A stretch of 13,957 nt of DNA from Chlamydomonas sphaeroides (taxonomy: Eukaryota; Chlorophyta; Chlorophyceae; Chlamydomonadales; Chlamydomonadaceae): assembly GCA_001662425.1 (NCBI GenBank), contig BDDC01000405.1, positions 51,616 to 65,572 on the forward strand. The letters are read 5' to 3'. Positions 1 to 9,392 of the stretch are shown one piece after another; position 1 is the stretch's first letter, and each line of letters begins with the position of its first letter. Position numbers and translations under genes: made by a program. Below the pieces are notes generated by a model, which saw only the letters and a program-made list of their open reading frames with translations, ran no database searches and had not been told where the DNA came from.

Positions 1-159
1 AGGGGGGGAGCGCGAGGGCGGATAGTGTTCACCGAGGCTGGGAGGGATTACGGGAATATGGGGTTTGGAGCGCTTGCTAGACCTCGTCAACATGTACGTA
101 CTTTCGCGCATGTGTGTGTGTATGTTGGTATGTGCAGGTGGGCGGTGTGCTGTCTGCAG
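1..159 (+). other. Unresolved 5' boundary of the large gene: probable intron end
   Basis: The stretch is GT-rich (the run at about 110-124) and offers two CAG acceptors, ending at 137 and 159. The exon most naturally starts at 160 (TAC CAG GCG, encoding YQASLED). The frame also stays open leftwards through an ATG at 58 (MGFGALARPRQ) to the window edge without a stop, so an N-terminal exon starting at 58 cannot be excluded. The Cys/Val-rich peptide encoded by 106-159 looks like translated intron. I favour an intron whose donor is outside the window. Confidence 0.45.
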
Positions 160-3100
160 TACCAGGCGTCGCTCGAGGACGCGGCCGCAGAGCAGGCAGA
201 GGCCGCTGTGGCGACGGCAACGGCAGTGCCAGGCGCCTCCGGGACATCCAGCGTGGCGGCCGGCGGCGGCCGGCCGGGCATCGCTATCCCTGACTCCCCT
301 GACACCGCCCCGCTCACTCCCGTCCCTCTGACCTCCGCCTACGCCTCCGGCCCCGCCTCCTCCCTCTCCGGCACCCCTGCGGGCTTCTACCCCAGGCTAC
401 TCGCCGACGTCTTCGCCGCCGACCCCTGCGCCTCCCCGAGCGCCGCCGCCGAGACCGCCGCCGCCGCCGCTCCGTCCGCCACAGCCGCCACCGCTGCCGC
501 CGCCGCCGCTAAGCCATCGTCAACGGCGGCCGAGCAACGTGCGGCGCGCAGTAGGTAAGCCGTCCTCGGGTATGCCGGCCTTGGCCCGAAGCGAACTTCG
601 TGTCCTTACGTTGCCTACGCGTTGAGCTTCCTACATGAGGACCTCCGCGCTCTTAGCCCCTCCTGACACACGCCACCCCGCCTCTGCACGCCTGCCCATC
701 GCAGCCCCGTCGGCGACGCCATGGCGCTGCCGCCCGCGGTCGATGTCATCGCCGACGCGCCCACCACCACCGCCGCCGCCGCCGGCAGCTCGGGGCCGCT
801 GCGGTCGCTGGCGCGCGGCGCCCGCTCGGCAGCCCGGCTGTCCTCCGCCCTGCTGGACCTGCCTCTGCGCCTGATGGTGAGCAGGCTCGTGCGGAGGGTG
901 GACGTGCAGGCGTTTGCAGTTGCAGTCGCGCATTGCCGTACGGTACGGCATCATCACACTGACCGGGAAGCGGAGGCTGGCGCCTTCTGTCCAACGTGCT
1001 GTGCGCCGCTCGTCTCCCCCGCAGGACTGGAGCCTGCAACTCGACCGCCCCATCTCGCCCCTAGCCGAGGCCGCCCGCGCGCAGCACCAGCAGCACCAGC
1101 ACCTGCAGCAGCAACAGGCACAGCTGGCGCAGCTGGCCGCCGCCGCCAGGACCGCTGCCAGCCCCGTGGTCACCGAGCCGGCCGCCGCCGCCGCCGCCGC
1201 CGAGCTCGCTGCGGCCACGCAGGCCTCCGAGCGGTGAGCGGAGGGCAGCAGCAGGCAGCCCCTTTCTTTGTTTGTGTGTCACTCTTGCGGGCGCAACAAG
1301 CGCCGACCAGGCCCCGCCCTTGCCCTCGCCCGCCTGCTTCACGCCTCCTTCCCTTCACCCTGTCCCACGCTGTAGGCTGACAGCGGTCGACGCACTGACC
1401 ACCGCCAACCCCGGCCCCGACACTCCCATCGCCGAGGCCGACGCCGTCTCTGACGCCACCGCCGCCGCCCCGGCCACCACGGACACACTCGAGGCCGACA
1501 GCCACGCCTCGGCGGAGGCCCCGCCCGACGCTGCGGCGGCGCCGCCGCACCCAGGCGCCGTCGGGCAGGCTCTGGGCGCGCTGCGGCGCACCGCCGCCGC
1601 CGGCGAGGCGGCGCTGCGGTCGCACCTTTCGGTCTACGGGGCGGGGCCGTCGCCGGCTGTCGCCGCCACCACACCCGAGGTACGCCGCCAGCCCGCTGCT
1701 TGGTTGCATGGCGCTGGGCCCCGACATGAGCCGCTGCTGCTGCGCACACCCCAACTCCGGGGGCTCCGCAATGGAGCCGGGTGCCCGGCGGCCCCCGCTG
1801 GCGGGCTTTGGTGCCCCCCGCTTGCCTCCTGTGCTGCCCCGCATGCTGCTTCGTACCCGCCTACCTGATTCTCCACCCTCCTCCACCCCGCACGTCGCGC
1901 TAGCTCAGCGCCCGCGTCCTCCAACCCGCGTCCTATACCCAGCTTCCCGCGCCTTCCGCTGCCCGGTCCTGCCCAGGCGATGACCCGCCTGCCCGGCGGA
2001 CCCGTGGCGGCCATCTTCACGGTGGCGCTGGGCGCATGGCTCAGCGCCTGGGCGCTCACGCTACTCGGCCGCGCCGCCGCCAGCGCGGTGGGCGCCGCGG
2101 CGGCCAGCGTCGGCTTGTCGCGGCTGGCAGGTACGGCCCCATTGGTATAATCCCCGTGGCATGCACAAGCCGTGCGGTACGGCCTTTTACTCTTCTTGGA
2201 AACGAGCGTGGAAGTCGTTGGAGGGTACCTGAGACAGCCGCCAGTACTGTGGTACAGCCTACACCCGCAGCTCTCTCACCGGCGCCCCGTGTGCCGGTGC
2301 CGGGCAGCGCCTGCGCACACATGACCTCTCACCCCTGCCTGCCCTCCCGCCCCGCAGGCGGCCGGCCCGGCCCCAGCCCCCGGGACTACTTTGGCCCCTG
2401 GTACGACACGCTGGCTGCCGTACGCACCGGCGCCGCCCCCGTCAACCCCGCCGCCGTCACGCTCTGCTCGCTGCTGGCGCCGCCGCCCCCGGAGGCGCCA
2501 GCCGTGACGCCGCCGCCGCCTGGCGGCACCGACGGCGGCGCGAAGCCGACGACCGAGACCAAGGCGGAGACGGCGGCGGCGGCGCCGATCCGGGTTGCCC
2601 CTGCCGTCGACGTCAACGAGTACGACAGCCTAGCCGCCTTGCTGCGGCGCGCGCCGCCGCCGCCCTCCCGCGGCGGCTGGGCCGGCAGCGCCGCCGCCGC
2701 CGCCGGCCTCAAGCCCAACCCCGCGGTGCTGCCGGAGGCGGACGGCAGGGCCGGCCTCACGGCGGCGCAGGTCGCTGCCGAGGCGGGCGCGGCGCGCGCC
2801 TCGCGGCTGGCCCGCTGGCGGCGCGGCGGCGGCGGCGGCAGGTGGCGGCTGCCACCCGCCGACGGCGCCGAGGAGCCTCCGCTGGCAGACGGCGGACTGT
2901 TGTCGCGCGGGCTGCGGCGGCGTGTGGAGCGGGAGGCGGCGGCCCAGGACGCTGACAACGACACCTGCAGCGACGAGGCGCCGCCGAAGGCGGCGGGCCT
3001 GGCGGCGGAAGAGGATCCATCGCTGGCGAGCCTGCTGGCGGCGCTTGACGAGAAGCGGCCCGAGCCCGGCTTGCGGCGGCTGCAGCGGGGCAGCGAGCTG

Positions 3101-6100
3101 CCCGCCGGCACGCCGCGGCCACAGCCGCTTGGCCCACTGCCGTGGGGCAGCGTGGCGGCGGCGCCGCCGCCGCCGGAGGCGCCTGCGGCGAGCGTGAGCG
3201 CGGCCGCGGCCGCGGTACAGGAGCAGGAGCAGGGCCAGGCGGCGCCGCCGGAGGCGCCTGCGGCGAGCGTCAGCGCGGTCTTGGTCCCGGTGCAGAAGCA
3301 GGAGCAGGGCCAGGAGCAGGGCCAGGAGCAGGAGCAGAAGCAGAAGCAGAAGCAGAAGCAGGAGCAGGAGCAGGGGCAGGAGCAGGAGCAGGGGCACGAG
3401 GAGCGTGCGGCGGATGCGGCCGAGCTGGAGGCGGAGGTGGTCAGCACGCTGTCGTGGATGCGGAAGGACAGGACGCTGAAGCCGAGCATCAAAGTCGACG
3501 CGGCGCAGCAGCTGCGGGCTGAGGCATGGGCTCAGCGGCCGGAGGTCGTGCGCTGGACGGAGCTCTACCAGTCAAAAGTGAAGGAGGCGTCGGCGGTGTT
3601 GGAGGCGTGGGCGGCGGAGGCGGAGGCGGAGGCGGCGGCCGAGGCGGCGGAGGCGGCGGCCGATGCGATGAAGGCGGCCAAGGCCGCGGCGCCGGCTGTG
3701 AAGGGCGAGGGTGGCCGGTTGCGGTATGAGCGGGCTCTTGCCGAGCTGCAGCGGGTGCTGGAGGCCGGCCCGTACAAGGCCGAGTCAGCCGCGGCGGCGG
3801 CACCGGCTCAGCCGGCGGCAGCGGCTCAGCCGGCGGCAGCGGCTCAGCCGGCGGCGGCGGCTGGCGGCGCCGTCGACGTCGACGAGGCGGTGTCTGCCGA
3901 CAGCGAGCGCTGGCAGATGGGCCCTGCCTGTGAGCTGGCGGTGCCGCTGGCCGTACCCCTGGCGGTGCCGCTAGCCGTGCCGCTGCCGCCGGCCATGCCG
4001 CTGCCGCCGTCGGGCGCCGAGCTGGCGGCGCTGCCGCTGGCGCCGCCGGTGCCGCTGGAGGAGCGGCCGGCGGCGGCTCCCGCCGCCGCGGTGGCGCCCG
4101 CGGCCGAGGCTGCGCCCGCGAGCGCCACGCCCCAGTCAGGTATGTGTGTGTGTGTTCAGAATTATGTGTGCGCGGCGGCACGGGGGCACGGGGGGTTTTC
4201 CTGTGTGTTTTTCTTGTTGTTGTTGGCGCGTTGGTCGTGCGCAGTAAGACGGGACGCGTTCTTATGCAGCAGTGAGGGAAACGAAGCCCAGCGCCGCCTT
4301 GAAGGAACCCGAGGCCCGCTCGTCCTCCCCGCGTACCGTTGTGAGAGGTTTTTGGTGTGTCCGTGGGTGCAGCCGTCGTGTGCCTCACGCCCCCGCCGTG
4401 AACCTTACAACCTCTGTTGCTGCCGCTGCCGGTAGCTCGCACTAAACACTTCGTCCTTGCGACCGCTGCCGATCGACCCCCTTGCCTGACCCGCCGCCGC
4501 CGCTGCTGCCGCCGCTCCCCTGCCCCTGCCGCAGCTGCCGATGCCGCCGCGACCCAGCAAGTCGACACGGACCTGGCGGCGGAGGGCGAGCGCTGGCAGA
4601 TGGGCCCTGCCTGCGAGCTGGCGGTGCCGCTGGCCGTACCCCTGGCGGTGCCGCTAGCCGTGCCGCTGCCGCCGGCCATGCCGCTGCCGCCGTCGGGCGC
4701 CGAGCTGGCGGCGCTGCCGCTGGCGCCGGCTGTTGAGGAGCAGCGGCCGGCCGCCGACGCCGGGGCCGCTGTGGTGGAGAGCACGGTGCAGACGACAGGT
4801 GTGCACCTTGGGTGGGCCCTCTAGGGACCCGCAGACCCGCCACAGCGCAAGAGCAGCCGGGCCTCGCGCCACCTCGCCACGGCTCACACGCCTCGGCCCA
4901 CATACCCCAGCCCCAGTGCGCTGCCAGGGCCCTGCTGCCCTGCGCGCGCCGCTCCCCAACCACGTGCTCTGCCCTTGCTTCCATCCGTCCATCCGCCCCG
5001 CCTGCAGACGTGACCCTGGTCGCGACCGTCAGCCAGCCCAACACGCAACTGGTCATTCGGGTGGGCCCCGCCGCGCCGCCGCCCGCCGCCGCCGCCGCCG
5101 CCGCCGCCGCCGAGACCACGGCCGAGCCGGCGGAGCCCCAGCCTGCCGCTGCCGCAGTCGTCGCTGACGAGGCCGAGCGCGCCAGTCCGACCGACGGCGA
5201 CGGCAGCAGCAGCAGCAGCCGCGTGCCGCCCGGCTACAACTCGCCAGAGCAGGTACGGCAGCGCGAGGGGATGCCATGATGGTGGGCGATGGCCCGGAGC
5301 GCCTCCACATGGCACACTTGCGTGAGAGGCTGGCAGCAGCGCGCCATGCGCCGCAGCTGCTCGGCACCCATGCCCTGCATGGCACCTCACCTCACCCTGC
5401 TCACGCTGCACCACGGCTTGGACGTCGCTCCCCCCGGTGCAGGTCATGTACTACCAGCACTACCTGCGCCGCCGCCAGGGCATGCGCGAGGGCCTTGCAA
5501 CGCCCAGCGCCAGCGGCGGCGCCGCCGCCGACGCCGCCGACGGCCCCGCGCCGCCAGCTCGCTCCCCCGCTGCGACGCTGCCCGACGGCCGCGCATCCAT
5601 CGCGGCAGTGACCGTGCGCGCGCCGTCGGCGCTGGTGCGCTCGCAGCGGCGGGACCTGGTGGCGTCGCCGCCGGAGGCGCCGACCGTGCAGCGCGCAGGC
5701 GGTGGCGGCGGCGGCGTGCCGCCGCCGCCGCAGGCCCGCGGCTCGCTGCACAGCCAGACGGTGACGGTGACGATTGACGCGACGGAGGTGCAGGTGAGCG
5801 TCGCGGCGGCGGCGGCGGCGGCGGCGGCAGCGCCCGCGCTGCCGGCGGCGCCGGAGGCGGCGGCGCTGCTCGCGCCGACGATCGAGGCAGGCCGTCAGGT
5901 GAGGTGCTGGGACTTGAGGAATCGTCCTTGCCTTTAAGCCCTCCCTGTGAACTCATCATAGCCTGTCCAACGCGCCTCGACGTTGACGCGTGCCTGCTGA
6001 CGCCTCCTCAACACCTGCCTCGCCTCCACCCAGCAGTCTCCCCATTCCCATGGGCACGGCGAGGCACCCGCCAGCCCCCAACCGTCGTACTACACGGCGC

Positions 6101-9100
6101 ACTACAACGGCATGATTGCTACCGAGCTGCCGCCGTACACATCGCCCGCCGGCACGACGCCGCCCCCGCCGCCGCCGCGGCCGGCGGCCCCCCTTGCCGA
6201 GCCCCCGGCGGCGGCGGCGCTGCCGCCGCCGTCGAGGACGACGGAGCGCCGCAGCGTCTTTGCGCAGGCGCTGACGGCAGCGGTGCAGCGCAGGCTCCAG
6301 GAGCGCGATCGTGGCACGCCGGCGGTGCCAGCCGTCGCCGCAGCGGCGACGGCAGCGATGCCGACGGCGCCGCCGTCGCCGCCGCCAGAGGAGCTCCGTC
6401 AAGCCTCCATCGGTGCCGCGTCATCCGGCGCGCCCGTGCCCGAGGCCTGGCTCGCAGCCGACGGCGCCGCCGACGCCACCGCTGGCAGCGCCGCCAAGGC
6501 CGCCGACGCCGCCGTGAAGCCCGCGCCGGCGGCGCCGCCGCCGGCGACAAAGGCCGTACGCGTGCAGCGCTGGCACCGCGGCGGCGCCGCCAGCGCGGTG
6601 CGCACGCGGGCGGCGCTGGCGGCGCTTCGCAACGACACCCTCCGCGCCGCCGAGCAGGCGGCGGCAGCTGCGGCCGGCGCCGCCGCCGCCGGGTCCCTGT
6701 ACGGCATCCTGGTGGACGAGCTCTTCGGTTCCGCTGACGCCGCCGACGGTGCCGCCGCCGCGCCGCAGGCGGCAGGGGCTGCGACGGCGCCGGACGGCCT
6801 TGCCGCCGCCATCGGCGCCAGCGCCGCCACGATGTTGCACACCGCCGCTGCGCTGTCGGCGGCGGTGGCGGCGGCGCCAGCTGACGGCGCCGACGGCGCG
6901 GCTGACGATGACGTCCTGACGGCCATGGAGGAGCTGGCGGCACTGGTCGCCGCTGCCAGCGGCGCCGCGCCGCCTGCTCCACCGTCGGCGCCCTCCGCCG
7001 TTCCCGCAACGCCAGTCGTGGCCTCTGCCCCGGCGGCAACGGAACCCGATGCCGACGGCGGTAGCCACCATCTGCCGCTGGCGGCGTCGACGGCCATGTG
7101 GAACGTTCGTGCCGTCGAAGCCGACGCCGCCTCGGCGGCCGCGCCGCCGCTGGCCGTTGGCCCTGTCATGCCGGCCCCTGACTCTGTGCTTGCTGCCGGT
7201 GCGGCCGCCGCAGCCTTGCGGGCGGCGGCTGCCGCCAGCATGGCAGCACCGCCGCCGTCAGCGGCTGGCGGCGAGGCCCCCAGCGCGCTGGACGATGAGC
7301 TGTGGTGGGGCGGCGGCGACGCCACTGCCACATCCGCCGCCGCTGCCTCCGCCGCCGGGCTGCCGCGCGCGCACCCGGTCGCCGCCGCCGCTGCCGCCGA
7401 GCCCGACGCCGACGGCGCCCATGACATCCTGCTTTGGTCCTGGGCCGGCGCCGACGCTGACGGCGACGCCCCGGCCTCGGATGCCGACTCCGTCCTGGCC
7501 ATGGCGGCCAAGTGCGAACCCGCGCCGTCGCTGACGGAGGACGAGGCGAAGCCCGAGCAGTACGTTGACGACAGCTACAGCGCCGCTTTTGCCGCCGCCG
7601 CCGCCGAGGCGGCGGCGCTGACGGCAAAGGAGCAGGCCGGTGTGGTCGCTGTTGCGTCGGCTGCGCAAGGCAAGGCTGAAGGCGACGTCGACGTGGCCGG
7701 CGCCGTCGGGCTGGGCCCGCTGTCTGGCGTCGTTGTTAGGTTCGGTACGGCCGCTGACGACGACGACGGCGACGGCGTTGAGGCCGGGTACGACACTGTC
7801 TGGACCGAGAACGACGACGACGATGACGTGTTGGAGTACGACACTGTCTGGACCGAGAACGACGACGATGATGACGTGGTGGATTATTACGACACTGACT
7901 GGACCGAGAACGACGACGATGACGAGGACGGCGTCGCGCACGCGGACGACGAGGACGACGAGGACAAGGAGGAGGAGTCTGGCCACGGGATCCTTGCGAG
8001 CACGACCGGCGCCGCTGCCGACGAGCCCCCTGCCGATGTGTATCTCTTCGAGGCAACGAAGGACGAGCCGGCCGTGGCGCCGCCGCAGCCTCGCCGCGAG
8101 GCCGCCCCCGGCGTCTGGCGCTCCGAGGTGGCGGGGGCAGCGCCCGCTGCCGCGGCGGCCTCGTTGCCGCCACTGGCCTCCGTCGAGCCGGCCGTGGCGG
8201 CGCCGCAGCCGCGCCGTGAGGCAGCTCCCGGGGTCTGGCGCTTTGAGCAGGCGGAGGCGGCGCCCGCTGCTGACGCCGCCGTCACGCCGCCGCCCGACGA
8301 GGCCGCCGACGCTGAGGCGGCGGAGCTGTTTGCGGCCTTCAGCAACCTGTGGGCGTCGGTTGAGGAATCGCCGGCCGGCGCGCTGACGGCGGCGCCGCTG
8401 CCGACAGAAGCCACATCTGCCGCGGCGGGAGCCGAGGTACGCCGGGTTGTTGCTTATCACACAAAGGTGGCGGATCTCTTTGGCAACTGCTGTAACTGCT
8501 GAACCATGGTTATTGATTAGGTGTAGGCACTTTGCAGATGTCTGACTGCAGCTCGCGGCGCCTTCAGGTGCATGGGGACCAGGCGGAGGTGGCCCTGGAG
8601 GAGCTGCTGCGCATGTTTGAGGACGCCGCCGGCGCCGCCGCCGTCGAGGCGGCCCGCGACGGCGCCGTCGCCGTCGCTGCGGATGCGGAGCTGGAGCTTA
8701 CCTGCACACTGCCGCCGGCGAGCGAGCCCTCAGCGGCGCCGGCGCCTGTCGCCGCTGTCGAGGTCGCCCCCGTCGCAGTCGAGGCCGCTGCCGTCGCCGC
8801 TGAGGATGAGGAGGAGCTGGTGTGGACGCTGCGGCTGTCGCCCGAGCCCTCGGCGGTGTCGGTGGTGGCGCCGTCGTCGCAGCCCTCAGCTGACGGCGCC
8901 TCCGCTGCCGCCAGCGCCGCTGCCGCCGCCGCTGACGACAGGGAGCTCGGGCTGCACTTCACGCTGGAGCCGGAGCAGGACGGCGGCGTGTACGACAAGT
9001 ACGGCAACGTCGCCGCGGCTGACGTCAGCGCCGTCGCCGCCGCTGACGCGGCCGACGTCGCTGTCAAGCTCGCCTTCACGCCGCGGCCCGCTGCCGCCGC

Positions 9101-9392
9101 TGCCGCGGATGTTGACGACGACGACGTCGTCAGATTCACCATCAGTCTCGTCGCTGACGATGATGACGACGACCTCCCGCCGCCTCTGGCGGCGCCGGCG
9201 GCGCGCCGCTCTGCCGCCAAGCCGGCTGGCGGCGCCGTCAAGGCTGGCGGCCGTGGCCACGGCGCAGCGCGCGGCGGCCAGGAGTCTGACGGCGAGGAGG
9301 ACGTGGAGCTGCTGTGGGATGGGCTGCTACTGGACATTGGCAGCAGCGGCGAGGATGACGACGAGGAGCTGTCGGCGAGCGGCCGCCTGTGA
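160..9392 (+). CDS. Large multi-exon Ala/Pro-rich protein with one hydrophobic segment (5' partial)
   Basis: I do not recognise this protein. Eleven exons join in phase: 160-554, 705-876, 1025-1233, 1376-1679, 1977-2130, 2358-4139, 4535-4798, 5008-5252, 5443-5898, 6034-8436 and 8568-9392. All introns are GT-AG, and the total is 7209 nt (2402 codons plus TGA at 9390-9392). Residues are numbered from Tyr at 160. A hydrophobic helix lies at about 368-391, a Q/E/K-rich tract at about 697-758, a charged helical region at about 758-889, acidic YDTVWTEND repeats at about 1913-1958, and a 40-residue tandem repeat at 2005-2084. The C-terminus has alternating hydrophobic and acidic patches. The remainder is low-complexity Ala/Pro. 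The even phase arithmetic and clean splice consensus are the main support, because long open frames alone mean little at this GC content. The true N-terminus lies upstream of the window or near 58. Function is unknown. A single-pass membrane protein with long disordered tails is an inference from composition. Confidence 0.8.
1977..2130 (+). other. Exon encoding the only clear hydrophobic helix
   Basis: This 154-nt exon is bounded by TGCCCAG at 1970-1976 and the donor GTACGG at 2131. In frame it encodes a hydrophobic run beginning GPVAAIFTVALGAWLSAW and continuing ALTLLG, about 24 residues with no charge. It is followed by a small-residue helix (GRAAASAVGAAAASVGL). It stands out because the rest of the protein is Ala/Pro-rich but not bulky-hydrophobic. 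A membrane span is the simplest reading. Orientation and compartment cannot be told without the N-terminus. Confidence 0.65.
3176..3399 (+). repeat. 25-residue tandem unit running into a Q/E/K-rich hexanucleotide tract
   Basis: Within exon 2358-4139, a 75-bp unit starts at 3176 and again at 3251. Both copies begin EAPAASVSA and end in a VQ(E/K)QEQGQ segment. The second copy then expands into an imperfect CAGGAG/CAGAAG array to about 3399, encoding alternating Gln with Glu, Lys or Gly. All changes keep the frame. The tract is probably length-polymorphic and encodes a flexible or helical charged linker. Confidence 0.8.
3395..3790 (+). other. Charged helical, possibly coiled-coil region
   Basis: Residues about 758-889 are the least repetitive part of the protein. 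They contain ELEAEVVSTLSWMRKDRTLK, then a Gln/Arg/Glu-rich stretch with AQRPEVVRWTELYQSKVKEA and ALAELQRVLEAGPYKAES. Hydrophobic residues recur at roughly helical spacing, and Pro is nearly absent until about 3795. A long helix or coiled coil is likely. This is the best part of the protein for a homology search, but I cannot name a family. Confidence 0.5.
3806..3859 (+). repeat. Three 18-bp repeats encoding AQPAAA
   Basis: The unit GCTCAGCCGGCGGCAGCG occurs three times in tandem at 3806, 3824 and 3842. The third copy differs at one third-codon position (gca to gcg). It encodes (AQPAAA)3. This in-frame minisatellite lies just upstream of the first copy of the 143-bp duplicated block. Confidence 0.9.
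3903..4045 (+). repeat. 143-bp duplicated block, copy 1 (end of exon 2358-4139)
   Basis: This matches 4586-4728 at 142 of 143 positions by eye, with an offset of 683 bp. The only difference I see is T versus C in a Cys codon (TGT/TGC), which is silent. It encodes ERWQMGPACELAVPLAVPLA, further Val-Pro-Leu-Ala repeats, and a PPSGAELAALPLAP ending. Outside the block, peptide similarity continues weakly on both sides (VDVDEAVSADS versus VDTDLAAEG upstream, EERPAA versus EEQRPAA downstream). Confidence 0.95.
4140..4534 (+). other. 395-bp intron between the two copies of the duplication
   Basis: The donor is GTATGTGTG at 4140 and the acceptor CTGCCGCAG ends at 4534. The intron joins phase 1 to phase 1, creating an Ala codon. 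The reading frame happens to stay open for 295 bp into the intron, to TAG at 4433-4435. That translation is Cys/Arg-rich and unlike the flanking protein, so I treat it as non-coding. Retention would truncate the protein. Confidence 0.8.
4586..4728 (+). repeat. 143-bp duplicated block, copy 2 (exon 4535-4798)
   Basis: This is the partner of 3903-4045. It makes up more than half of exon 4535-4798, which therefore looks like a duplicate of the 3' end of the preceding exon. Near-identity of the core with diverged flanks suggests either a recent duplication of only the core or gene conversion between older copies. Confidence 0.95.
5085..5111 (+). repeat. (GCC)9 poly-alanine codon run
   Basis: Nine pure GCC codons lie in exon 5008-5252. 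A comparable GCG run lies at about 5803-5826 in the next exon. Pure codon runs like these point to replication slippage in alanine tracts and to likely length variation between strains. Confidence 0.9.
5794..5898 (+). other. Optional 35-codon exon extension (two in-frame donors)
   Basis: Exon 5443 onwards has two strong donors, both preceded by CAG and both in phase 0: CAG|GTGAGC at 5794 and CAG|GTGAGG at 5899. The 105 nt between them encode an Ala-rich segment ending APTIEAGRQ with no stop. The model uses the distal donor, giving 2402 codons. The proximal donor would give 2367. Confidence 0.5.
6028..6036 (+). other. NAGNAG tandem acceptor
   Basis: The acceptor reads ACCCAGCAG. Splicing after 6033 or after 6036 keeps the frame and adds or omits one Gln before SPHSHGHGEAP. 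The main model uses 6033. Confidence 0.55.
7789..7926 (+). repeat. Three acidic tandem repeats, YD(T)xWTENDDDDD
   Basis: Units start with TAC at 7789, 7837 and 7888 and are 48, 51 and 39 nt long. They encode YDTVWTENDDDDDVLE, YDTVWTENDDDDDVVDY and YDTDWTENDDDDE. An acidic tail (DEDDEDKEEES) follows to about 7981. The aromatic-acidic composition contrasts sharply with the Ala-rich surroundings. The function could be binding a basic partner or cations, but this is unknown. Confidence 0.9.
8065..8304 (+). repeat. Two 40-residue tandem repeats with a PRREAAPGVWR core
   Basis: Two 120-bp units (8065-8184 and 8185-8304) each begin EPAV and contain PQPRREAAPGVWR followed by SE or FE. The first 63 bp of each unit are well conserved, while the Ala/Pro tails have diverged. 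Conservation of the Arg-Arg-Glu and Gly-Val-Trp-Arg residues amid drifting flanks suggests a short binding motif kept by selection, although recent duplication alone could also explain it. Confidence 0.9.
8437..8567 (+). other. Last intron of the large gene, with two in-frame acceptors
   Basis: The donor is GTACGC at 8437. Acceptors TTTGCAG (ending 8537) and CCTTCAG (ending 8567) are both phase 0. The later one has a CTGAC branch-like motif at 8543-8547, about 20 nt upstream, so I chose 8568 as the exon start. The earlier one would add ten residues (MSDCSSRRLQ). Confidence 0.55.
8688..9369 (+). other. C-terminal series of short hydrophobic strands beside acidic patches
   Basis: The last exon contains six spaced elements in which alternating hydrophobics sit next to Asp/Glu: ELELTCTLPP (8688), EELVWTLRLSPE (8814), ELGLHFTLEPE (8943), DVAVKLAFTPRP (9055), DDVVRFTISLVADDDDDD (9121) and VELLWDGLLLDIGSS (9303), the last followed by GEDDDEE. 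They resemble diverged copies of one motif. The last two have the hydrophobic-then-acidic layout of SUMO-interacting motifs, which is only a pattern resemblance. Confidence 0.45.

Noticed and set aside
2386..3492. Long open frame on the minus strand (368 codons) opposite the large exon
   Set aside because: GC-rich Ala/Gly codons on the plus strand rarely produce TTA, CTA or TCA, so the antisense frame stays open by composition. No splice signals or poly(A) signal support it.
4140..4435. In-frame read-through of the large exon to TAG at 4433-4435
   Set aside because: The amino-acid character changes abruptly to Cys/Arg-rich at a good GTATGT donor, and a phase-matched acceptor at 4534 restores the repeat module. 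It is treated as intron.
6399..7511. Minus-strand frame of 370 codons, and a similar one at 8564-9535
   Set aside because: Both are Ala/Ser-rich mirror images of plus-strand coding repeats, fully explained by codon bias.
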